Positions 20,344 through 28,963 of a stretch of 64,000 nt of DNA are shown here, piece after piece (the stretch's first letter is position 1; each line of letters opens with the position of its first letter). The stretch lies in NCBI GenBank assembly GCA_946965045.2, contig OX337234.1:1364001-1428000 (forward strand), given 5' to 3'. The translations under genes and the position numbers were made by a program. The notes beneath the pieces were generated by a model, which was not told the origin of the DNA, did not search any database, and saw nothing but the letters and a program-made list of their open reading frames with translations. Source of the stretch: Epithemia pelagica. Its lineage: Eukaryota > Bacillariophyta > Bacillariophyceae > Surirellales > Surirellaceae.

Positions 20344-21777
20344 CTACAAGAGCTTGGCCGCGGCAATGGTAATATCGTCACGGTATTCTCCATTGTATTC
20401 GTCTTGCCATCGTTGCGCGCACGATTGGATCATGTGTTCGACGGCCACCATGGGATGCAGGGGTGGTGCTGTTCGTTCCGTCATGGGATCCGGTTCGTCA
20501 CCCTCATACACTTCTTCCTCGTCTTCGCCGTCGTGGTCGGATCCAAAAAAGGCGCGCGTCAAACACGAGGCCAATTCATCGGCATAGGCAACATCCAGGA
20601 CACCATCACTGACCGACACACCCAAGAGATCCACGTCGTCCAACATGAGCTCCTGGCCAAAGGAATCCACCGGGAACCGTTGAATCACTCGTTCTTTCAA
20701 GTCAGATACCGACCATTTCGTGACTTGCGGTGTCGCAATAACACCCGGAGCTCCCCGATCGCCCAGGGATCGACTCATGCCCAAACCAAAGTCTTCCTCA
20801 TCGACCTGATACAAGACATAGCCTTGTGGACCAATTACTCCACCGGCACGCACAATGCGTTCGCATTCTTGAGGAACTTCGGGAACATGCCGATCTGTTG
20901 TTTCTAATACCACGCATTGATCCAACTTGGCAATGTAGGCACATACCATGGACATGGAATCGCCCGTATTGACCAAGTAGACAGTAGGACCCAACTGGAC
21001 CACGGCCGACAGTGTAGTTCCACCATACCGAGACATGGTTTGAGGAATGCCTTGGTCCACTGTCTCCACTGACCGCGCTAAACGAGCAGCAATGTCCGCG
21101 TCTGGGTCGTCCATAGCGTGCTGTAGGTCTGCCGTCAAAATCTCTTCCCAATTCTTCCGGCAATGCTCCGCAACTTGGTGTCCCATGGACGCATGTCCAT
21201 CCAGCACACCGAGTAACAAGGTTGGTTCCTTCCGGTTGGTCAGCAACGGGTGAACTACCATACCACAGTCTTGATTGACTCCTTTGGATCCAGTCAATGT
21301 CAATGCCAAACGGTGATGATTGCCACAAGATTTTAACCGATCCAAGGCCATCCGGCGACGTTCTTCCAAAGCATCTTCTTCGGTCCGGATAATGGTCTCC
21401 GTCCGAGGACGTTTTCGTCCGTGACGCGGTACGGAGGAAACCTCTACCAACTCATGAGCATCTTCGTCACTATTACTACTAGACGAAGACGAGGATTCGT
21501 CCGAAGATAAGGAAGCTTCGAGCGTTGGCAAGGTTTCGTCCTCGTCTTTCCACAAATCTTGTTGTTGTTGTTGCAAAGTTTCAAGTGCCGAATGCACTCG
21601 TCGATCAAAAAAGACATCGGCCGCTTGCAGAATGCGGGGATCGTCCTCCACGGGCCGACAAGCAACTGTACCAGGAGTCTCCGAAACCACCACGGGTGGA
21701 TTTCCACCAAACCAGGTGAACTGACAGACCGATTTGAAACATTCAAACAATGACGTTGCTTCAGTCTGTTGCACCAT
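20344..21777 (-). CDS. PP2C-type (PPM) protein phosphatase
   Basis: A 477-aa protein; the first ATG in the frame is at 21777. Residues 1 to about 150 form a poorly conserved head with poly-Gln, poly-Ser and a basic RHGRKRPR patch that could act in nuclear import. The PPM core shows GSKGVNQDCGM, GVLDGHASMGH near residue 188 (DGHGG motif, metal-binding Asp), YGGTTLSAVV, LVNTGDSMSMV, GLGMSRSLGDRGAPGV, VSDGVLDV and the terminal RDDITIAA (metal-binding Asp). These enzymes remove phosphate from Ser/Thr using Mn/Mg. An acidic insert (DHDGEDEEEVYEGDE) interrupts the C-terminal part. Metal ligands appear intact, so it is likely active. It is not a close copy of the second PP2C at 46368. Confidence 0.92.
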   Translation of the reverse strand: MVQQTEATSLFECFKSVCQFTWFGGNPPVVVSETPGTVACRPVEDDPRILQAADVFFDRRVHSALETLQQQQQDLWKDEDETLPTLEASLSSDESSSSSSSNSDEDAHELVEVSSVPRHGRKRPRTETIIRTEEDALEERRRMALDRLKSCGNHHRLALTLTGSKGVNQDCGMVVHPLLTNRKEPTLLLGVLDGHASMGHQVAEHCRKNWEEILTADLQHAMDDPDADIAARLARSVETVDQGIPQTMSRYGGTTLSAVVQLGPTVYLVNTGDSMSMVCAYIAKLDQCVVLETTDRHVPEVPQECERIVRAGGVIGPQGYVLYQVDEEDFGLGMSRSLGDRGAPGVIATPQVTKWSVSDLKERVIQRFPVDSFGQELMLDDVDLLGVSVSDGVLDVAYADELASCLTRAFFGSDHDGEDEEEVYEGDEPDPMTERTAPPLHPMVAVEHMIQSCAQRWQDEYNGEYRDDITIAAAKLL

Positions 21778-22887
21778 GGTCCAAACCACAAGACAAGGGA
21801 GTATACAATCAATGCTGTTGTTGTATTGAGGATAGTTTCTGATGGTGTTTTGGTTCGCCGTTATTGTCTAGAGAGTGGTGTTGTGACGTAATTTATCAAT
21901 GAATTGATCGGTGGTCTCGGGTCTTCGGTCCGATGGCTTTGCTTGGATGCAAAATCGAAGACATGGAACATGCCACACCGGCCGAGGCATTATGTGAGGC
22001 GAAACGGTGTCACCGGTTAGTACACTTTCCTATAACAGTGTACATATGAAATCCATCGAATACAGCCCCAACTCTCCTTCTCTAATTACTCAACGGTGCT
22101 CGCTCCCATCCCGGTCTTAACGCTTCCACGACCGCGAGGTCCGTTAGTGATCGTGTAATCGCCTGTCGGCCAAGCGGCAGGTGCCCTAAATTTACGGCAT
22201 GGTGAAATTTAGCTCCGCCGTGTCAGTCGGGTAGGAGTCGTATATCCCATCGTTCTTTCAGTCATGGTCGTGTTTCCACTTAGAGAAATCGTCGATCTTG
22301 GAAACGCCAGCCAAACAAAGAATTCGATTGGGCGTGATGTCGGTCGGAGGGTCTCAAATCCGAAATGTCAAAAATCAGCTGGGTGCACCTGGACGGCGTC
22401 CGAGAACCGACTACCCATACCTCCCAATCGACACATCACTCCGATAAAATATAGGTCAACTGTGAAAACAGAGTCATGGAGGAGTAATACCTACTCTATT
22501 GTTTATTATTGCGCGTCAAAGACAAAACGAATCTTTGAACGACTCAGATCTGGGATTTCAGATGCTGACAAAGCAATGACGCCAAGACATATCTTGTAGA
22601 CCTAGCACCTCTAGAGTAGCAACTAGAGCTACCTCTCCATTTTAGGAGCAGGTGAGGAAGAAAACAAACGACAAACGAGACGGCTTTTGAAGTCCTTAGA
22701 CTTAAACCTATGGTTCCTCACTACAAAATCAGTGATCTCAGGTCTAACTCTAAACAAGTCCTTATATATTTCTCATCATCTACAGGGGACGCAGGATCCC
22801 GCCATTCATCGGGACTTTATGTTCGGTGATGACACAACCTTACCAATGTAGCTTCTCTAGGTCACCTTCCTACCGTGAGTCGTCGCA
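21778..22887. other. Intergenic, no supported gene
   Basis: 1.1 kb between the PP2C start and the ornithine aminotransferase end. Short frames on both strands lack family signatures and nothing distinctive is seen. Confidence 0.5.
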
Positions 22888-24348
22888 TTATACCATTTCT
22901 CGGAGACTATCTTCAATGATACCCAGGCACGTATCAATCTCCTCTTTGGTAATGGTCAAGGGCGGTGCAAATCGGATAATGTTCCCATGCGTCGGTTTGG
23001 CCAACAAGCCACGTTTCATCATGAGGAGGCAGAGATCCCACGCCTTGCCATCATCTCGGTAATCGCCCTTGGGTTGATTGATGACAATGGCATTGAGTAA
23101 GCCACGACCACGAACTTCCGTCATTTCCGTGTGAGGCACCATGCTTTCCAATCCCGCTCGAAGTTGAGCGCCACGAGCCAGGGCGTTCTCATCCAGCTTT
23201 TCATCCCTCAATACCTCCAAGGCGGCAATCGACACTTTGCATGCCAAGGGATTGCCACCGTAGGTGGACCCATGTTCACCGGGTTTCATGGTGAGCATAA
23301 TTTCATCTGAAGCCAAGACAGCCGAGACGGGCATGACACCACCGGATAAGGCCTTGCCCAAAATAATCACATCGGGACGACAGGCATCATGGTCGACGGC
23401 CAATCGGTATCCCGTGCGACACAATCCCGTCTGTACTTCATCGGCGATCAACAAGACATTGTATTTCTGACAAAGTTCCTTGGTTTGGGCCATGTAACCA
23501 TCGTCAGGAACCACCACACCTGCTTCCCCCTGAATAGGCTCCACCATAAAGGCCGCAATATTCTTGCCCTGAAAAGAAAATACGTAGCAGTACGAAACGA
23601 CAGCGTGTGAGACTGCAAAATCCTGGTTTGATCCTCATCCTACGTAAAGCAAGGTAAACGAACATACATCTTTTTCGAGTTCCCGTTCGAGTGCTCCTAA
23701 ATCATTGTAGGGGACCGAAGAAAATCCAGGCATGTAGGGTCCGAATCCTTCGTAGGAGGACGGATCGTCTGAGGAAGAAATGGCCGCCATGGTTCGTCCC
23801 CAAAAGTTTTGATTGGCAAACAAAACACGTGCTTGATTGGGGGCAATGCCCTTGACATCGTAGCCCCATCGACGAGCCAATTTGACAGCCGTCTCTCCCC
23901 CTTCGACGCCCGTGTTCATGGGCAAGACGCGGTCGTAGCCAAAGTAGGATGTAATAAACTCGGCATATTCCCCCAAGACGTCATTGTGAAAGGCTCGACT
24001 GGTAAGTGTCAGTTTTTGTGCTTGATCAATCATGGCTTGTACAATTTTGGGATGACAGTGACCTTGATTGACGGCCGAATAGGCGGACAAAAAGTCATAA
24101 TATTCCTTCCCATCCACATCGTACACGCGCGTTCCTTTTCCTTCCTTCAACACCACAGGAAGGGGATGGTAGTTGTGGGCCCCGTATTTGTCTTCCAGCT
24201 CCATGCATCGTAAGCTGGCTTCCGAATACGTCGTCGAGTTGATGGGTTCCGTCGCCGCCGTCGACAACGAACGACACGTCGTCGACGACGAGATTCTAGA
24301 AGAAATCCTGGTCGAAAACTTGGGCAAACATCGATGAACAAACATCAT
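22888..24348 (-). CDS. OAT: Ornithine aminotransferase, mitochondrial, two exons
   Basis: Exon 1 is 23668-24348 and exon 2 is 22888-23568. The 99-nt intron (23569-23667) has GTATGT and TTTTCAG ends in phase 0. The 453-aa product transfers the delta-amino group of ornithine to 2-oxoglutarate, giving glutamate semialdehyde and glutamate (EC 2.6.1.13), linking the urea cycle to proline. The first 35 residues are rich in Ser, Thr and Arg, fitting a mitochondrial presequence. Class III aminotransferase features include [66 protein letters not shown], the PLP-lysine in [14 protein letters not shown], and [13 protein letters not shown]. Length and motifs match the family end to end. Confidence 0.97.
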
Positions 24349-24627
24349 GGCGTACTAGGACTTGTAGGTATGACAATCAATCAATGAATACGAGAAGGAA
24401 TCGTGGCTTTCAAGTGTGTCAATCTCCCATTGACGTCTCTCTCATTCTCAGAGAGAACTGAGAACGACGAATGATTTGTTCTGGTCATTGTTTGACAGAT
24501 TTTTTTTGTCATGCATTGCGAACATTCTCCAGTCGCTTATTTCATCTCTTCCAGATCGCTCTGGAAAAATCTGCGAATATCGAGCTGGCGCTCCTTCTGT
24601 TGTAGGAGTAGGTAGTAGACCTAGAAC

Positions 24628-25097
24628 TTATTTTGCGGCGTACAGGGCGATCAAACCAGCAATGAAAGGAAGTGCAATGAAGGCGACTCCTGCGATAGCA
24701 AGTGGGATCTTCTCCTGGTCTGTCATTTTATCGGTATTCCTAAAATAGATCAATGCATACAGCAGCGAAACTAGAAAGTGAGTAGATCGCAAAAAAGGCC
24801 TCTAAGGAGCCAGTGCGTATCAAGCACCGGACACACTCAATGCAATGATCTAAGTAAACCAATGAAAAAAAAAACTACTCACGTTGCAAAGAATTCATCG
24901 GGCTCAGAATCGCGGGTCAGGGCATCACGCTCCTTCTCGGGATAAATGAATAACTTTGGATCAAGTCGTCCCTTGGGACTGCTAGTGAACGTAGGAACCG
25001 ACAACATCTGCGACTTCGGAGCGAAAGCATCAGAAGTCGAAAGAGTTGCAATCGCAACTAAGACGAACGTCCATGTTAGTTGAGATAGTGTCATCAT
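24628..25097 (-). CDS. Plastid-targeted small single-helix protein, two exons
   Basis: Exon 1 is 24883-25097 and exon 2 is 24628-24739. The intron (24740-24882, 143 nt) has GTGAGT and ATTTTAG ends. The product is 108 aa. Residues 1-25 are a signal peptide ending in STSDAFAP, the diatom bipartite plastid motif with Phe at +1. The mature part is short and polar, then ends with one membrane helix (IPLAIAGVAFIALPFIAGLI) and ALYAAK. This fits a thylakoid low-molecular-mass photosystem or antenna-associated subunit, but I cannot assign which. I chose the MM at 25097 because the signal peptide starts there; an ATG at 25139 would add 14 residues ahead of it. Confidence 0.82.
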
Positions 25098-25493
25098 GAT
25101 TGGGCAATAAGTGTTGTAAATATTTCTGATCCTATGCATGCATGTTACATACTTGTACTTGTCGAGGTGCTGGAGCTTTGACGATCATCCCGTGCGTGGA
25201 TCGGACGCGTAGAATACTCGTATGTACGTACGTACTGACTGTAAGGTACTCTTACTAAGTAGTCTACGAGCTCGTAAAAAAAAGAGTGAGTGAGTCATTT
25301 TTGTAGTCTCATCTCACAGTCAGTTTGAAAATAAAGAGGAAGGGTCTGTCCTTGCGTCCTAAAGTTTGCCATTAGTGAATTTGGCGATTTCATAAAGAAG
25401 ACGACTTTTGAATGCAAGGTGTTTTTGTTGAGTGATAGTTCAAAATGATGCACATCATCAATAATCAACCGGTACCATACTACGCCTTTAACA

Positions 25494-26234
25494 ATGACGG
25501 AAGATAGAGATGAGAGGTTTTCTACGAGTGCAGATAACGTGCAAACAACTGTAAGGCAGGACCAAGAAGATAACGAAGACACGGAGAATCCAGCTGAAGA
25601 TAGAACTGAGAGTATTTCTACAAGTGCAGATAACGCGCAAACAACTGCGAGGCAGGACCAAGAAAACAACAAAGACAGGAAGAATCCACCTGAAGATAGA
25701 GCTGAGAGTATTTCTGCAAGTGTAGATAACGTGCAAACAACTGTAAGGCAGGACCAAGAAGATAACGAAGACACGAAGAATCCAGCTGAAGATAGAACTG
25801 AGAGTATTTCTACAAGTGCAGATAACGTGCAAACAACTGTTAGGCAGGATCACGAAAACAACGAAGACGCGGAGAATCCAGTGGACGACGACACTGTGAT
25901 ATTTCTCGACCAGACCAGTGGTGATCATAATGATACTGATCATCAAACCACAACTAACATTGCATGGATGGACCAGACCACGGGACCAGAAATGGAGCAG
26001 CGACGAAAATCAGTTTTAATACGTGAACTAAGAAGGGTTCAGCGCGCCAGTTTTTTTCATTTTCTTCTTCTATGTCTCATACCAACGGCGCTGTTGGTCA
26101 TAGTAATCACTACTGCGATTGGCGAAAACGAAGAATGCTACTCGGACATCTCAGATTGTGAATTAGAACCAAGAAGGTTTCTGAACGCTTATACAACCAG
26201 ATGTGTGTGTGAGGCTGTCGACATCTCTTATTAA
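25494..26234 (+). CDS. Acidic protein with four 32-aa repeats and one TM helix
   Basis: A 246-aa protein from the ATG at 25494. Residues 3-130 are four near-identical 32-residue repeats, each running from EDR through SADNVQTTVRQD to ENPA; they are hydrophilic and probably disordered or helical. A charged linker (MEQRRKSVLIRELRRVQR) precedes a membrane helix near 190-209 (FFHFLLLCLIPTALLVIVIT). A short Cys-containing tail follows (ECYSDISDCEL, CVCEAVDI). There is no signal peptide, so the repeats probably face the cytosol with the Cys tail outside. No known family. The repeats are very similar at the DNA level, so copy number may vary between alleles. Confidence 0.7.
   Translation: MTEDRDERFSTSADNVQTTVRQDQEDNEDTENPAEDRTESISTSADNAQTTARQDQENNKDRKNPPEDRAESISASVDNVQTTVRQDQEDNEDTKNPAEDRTESISTSADNVQTTVRQDHENNEDAENPVDDDTVIFLDQTSGDHNDTDHQTTTNIAWMDQTTGPEMEQRRKSVLIRELRRVQRASFFHFLLLCLIPTALLVIVITTAIGENEECYSDISDCELEPRRFLNAYTTRCVCEAVDISY
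25500..25883 (+). repeat. 96-bp coding tandem repeat, four copies
   Basis: Four consecutive 96-bp units, each starting GAAGATAGA, encode 32-aa repeats in the same frame. Copies differ at only a few positions, so they are recent or homogenised. The unit is a multiple of three, so gain or loss of copies keeps the frame. Confidence 0.88.
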
Positions 26235-26341
26235 AGGCACGCTTGCACTAACCTTAGTTTATGCGTTGCACATGCGTATTCTCGGAGTTTATCTACTTGA
26301 GTAAAAAGATGTTGTTGAAATATTTTTTTCGTTTACATTCA

Positions 26342-28198
26342 TTAATAATTGGTCAAGGCACACCACAACGAATCCTGAATATTGAGACGGTAATATTCAG
26401 TTTTAGGATCCAATGCCACAGGAGAACGTCCAGTGGACGATTTATAATCATTATAAAGTGGAGGAAGTCTAGTAGTAGTAGTAGTAGGCGGAGGAGGTGT
26501 ATCGCCGCCACCACAATAGCCATCGTTGGCATCATCTCCTTGTATCACGGAAACAGGAGCAGCACGGAGAGCTTGAGGCCCCGTTATAGCGTTGACTACA
26601 TGCAGAGAATGAAGTATTAAGTTACTTTCGCAGCCACCACAAGGAGGAAGATAAGGACTGTTCAAACAACGGATCCGCACAAACGCGCAGCCTCCCCCGC
26701 AATTATTATTGTAGTCGTCGCTGCTACTGCCAACAATGTCGCAGTCATTGCATCGGGAGTGCAAACTCGTCGTTCGAAGAATGTCGTTGGCAAACCAGCC
26801 CCCTCCACCTTGTTCCGCAGTGCAACGCTCGAACCAAACGTGATCGTTCAGCGTCAACGCATCCGCGCGATTAATGTTGGCCCCTCCCCCATATCGTCCA
26901 GCGTGACAATGTGTAAAGACCAAATCTTCTAGAGTGACACTACTATTACTAATACTATGCATCCCCTGTAACGAGGGTTCGTTGTCCAAACCGTCTTCAT
27001 CGTTAACGATGTCCACGTAGAGACAGCCGCCGTCGCGAGCTGCAGTATTGCCGACAAACTTGGAATCACGAATGAAAACTTGACGTCCTTGTTGTATGAT
27101 CAAGCCACCTCCGTCATCGTCTTCCGTACTGCTTTGTCCGTGGAGGAAGGAAGAGCCACTCACGGAAACGTCGGGAACACCCCGTATGTACAAAAGAGGC
27201 CGGTCCCATGCACCGGCAGTAGCAAAGTTCTTCTTGTTGCTTCTGCGACCATGCAAGGCAATGTTCTGAAAGGTAAACGAGGCAGCCTTCTCAACAGAAA
27301 AAAGACCCCTCATCTTGTTGTTGTTGGTGGTGGTGCGATCCTGAGCATTCGCAGCAGAACCGAATAAGTAACATGGACTGTCCTCATTTTCGCAAGCAAT
27401 GGTAATGTGCTCTCTTCCAGTAATGCCCCGAACTATGACACCCTCTTGATTGTTGTCCGGTATTAGTGTGGCACCGTTACAAGCATCGAGTCGAATATAT
27501 ATCATATTATTGTCCTTCTGGAAATTGCCTTTGTTCGTATGGCTCAGAATGGCCCGGTCGATGAATGACTGCACGTGTGAAAATGAAGTGCACTCATCAA
27601 GAGGCACCGTATCCCACGTTTCTTCAGAGTAACACAGTTCTTCAGCAGCATCTTGCTGGGTTTCATCAAGCTCGGCCCAGGTTAAATTAGAAGTTGCTGG
27701 AGGATCAGCGAGCCCTTCCCAGATTTCCCGGTTATATCCTAATGCTTCCCAGTGAGTCGCCAAACCATACTTCTCGAGACCTGGCCAAGTGTAGCCGCCG
27801 AAATGGTTTTGGTCGCAGTCCCAATCGGATTCGGTAAATCCCAAGCTCGCCGCAGCTGCTTTTTGAACAGCACTCAGGTCGAAGAATGCAATCGCTTCAA
27901 TATCTGCAGTTCCTGGAGAATTCCATGAATCTTCGGTGTAGCCAAGGACCCCAAGGGCCTCAAGTAAGTCTTTTGTGTAATCATGAACCTCGCCTTCACC
28001 TGAATCGTCTGAATCGTCTAGGCCATCGGTTCCGGCAATCAAATTCGAATAGGTTTGATAGCGGAAGGCGGGCCACTCATATCCATCGGTTATTTCAGCG
28101 GTTATTTGTGTGCTGAGTCCTGCATTTGTGCCTTTTCCAGGTATGATGTCACTAGCAACTAATGGAAGGAGCGAAAGAAGAAATGCATTAATCATCAT
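26342..28198 (-). CDS. Secreted right-handed beta-helix protein with W-repeats
   Basis: A 618-aa protein. I start at the ATG at 28198 because MMINAFLLSLLPLVASDII is a clear signal peptide; a frame extending to 28315 lacks sense. Residues about 60-200 hold four degenerate units ending in LGYTEDSW, LGFTESDW, LGYNREIW and LCYSEETW, alternating with DLSAVQKAAAAS-like helices. From about 260 to 520 comes a parallel beta-helix with VIVRGITGREHITIAC, FTFQNIALHGR, SGSSFLHGQ, RDSKFVGNTAARDGGCLYV, EDLVFTHCHAGRYGGGA and EQGGGGWFAN. This resembles pectin-lyase-like surface proteins. The tail is Cys/Gly-rich, then a Pro/Thr run. Likely a cell-surface or extracellular-matrix protein; no catalytic site identified. 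Confidence 0.78.
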   Translation of the reverse strand: MMINAFLLSLLPLVASDIIPGKGTNAGLSTQITAEITDGYEWPAFRYQTYSNLIAGTDGLDDSDDSGEGEVHDYTKDLLEALGVLGYTEDSWNSPGTADIEAIAFFDLSAVQKAAAASLGFTESDWDCDQNHFGGYTWPGLEKYGLATHWEALGYNREIWEGLADPPATSNLTWAELDETQQDAAEELCYSEETWDTVPLDECTSFSHVQSFIDRAILSHTNKGNFQKDNNMIYIRLDACNGATLIPDNNQEGVIVRGITGREHITIACENEDSPCYLFGSAANAQDRTTTNNNKMRGLFSVEKAASFTFQNIALHGRRSNKKNFATAGAWDRPLLYIRGVPDVSVSGSSFLHGQSSTEDDDGGGLIIQQGRQVFIRDSKFVGNTAARDGGCLYVDIVNDEDGLDNEPSLQGMHSISNSSVTLEDLVFTHCHAGRYGGGANINRADALTLNDHVWFERCTAEQGGGGWFANDILRTTSLHSRCNDCDIVGSSSDDYNNNCGGGCAFVRIRCLNSPYLPPCGGCESNLILHSLHVVNAITGPQALRAAPVSVIQGDDANDGYCGGGDTPPPPTTTTTRLPPLYNDYKSSTGRSPVALDPKTEYYRLNIQDSLWCALTNY

Positions 28199-28963
28199 GA
28201 TTGAAAATTTGAGGATCACCGATTCGCAAGCTGCTTTTTCAGATATTTGTGAGAAAAAGAAAAATTTCAAAATTTGGAATGTCAATTTTTTGGCCAACCA
28301 ACGTCCAATCGTCAAGAGCGTCCGGTATCCCGAAATTATGCGGCGCTTTTCCCCATAAATAATTTAACGTCCCCACTATAACCGTTATTTCAAACATTTC
28401 GCATTTCGGTTTTTTTTTTTAATTTTTTTTTTTTTTTTTGGTCCTCGATCCATCGAACGCTACGAATTACTCGGCGCCGAAATCATCGAGGGCACCTCAC
28501 ACCTCACACCTCCGGCCAGTTGTTCCTGGATTTTTCCATTTCATAATGAATAGTTAGCGAATTTGAAATTAAGATTTAGGTTTTGAATTTGGAGCTTAGA
28601 TTTGAGTTTGAATTTAGATTTAATTTTTTTTTACTCTGTGCGTTTCCCGAAAATACTGAGAAGTCCATTGCTTCCCATCAGCGCTATAGGAGCGCCGGAC
28701 GAGCGGGGGAGCGGTCTGCCACGAGCGTCGTAGGAGCGATATAGGATACGCCACAAAGATCAGCGTAACCACCACGAGCGCGATAGGAGCGGCCTTGGAG
28801 AGCAGTTCGGAGCGCGATAGGAGCGGCCTTGGAGAGTAGTTCGGAACCGGATACGCGATAGGAGAGCCGTCGGAGACGGATATCACCACCCCCACGCGAA
28901 AAAGATTAATTGGAGCGTGTTTCGATCGTACACATCAAAGGGACTTTTTGCGCGACCACGTCA
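28199..28963. other. Intergenic: T/A runs and GC-rich repeats, no gene
   Basis: 28411-28439 is almost pure T. 28555-28620 is an AT-rich tract with TTTGAATTTGGAG-like repeats. 28680-28865 is rich in GGAGCG/GATAGGAG words, including a 34-bp tandem duplication (28776-28809 and 28810-28843, starting GAGCGCGATAGGAGCGG). A 91-codon minus frame through the repeats has no ATG. Confidence 0.6.

Noticed and set aside
25295-25946. Minus frames of 152-159 codons with Leu/Val/Cys repeats
   Set aside because: Antisense shadows of the 96-bp coding repeats on the plus strand.
28620-28895. 91-codon minus frame with a possible membrane helix
   Set aside because: Begins at GTG, has no ATG, and the text is generated by the GGAGCG-type tandem repeat.
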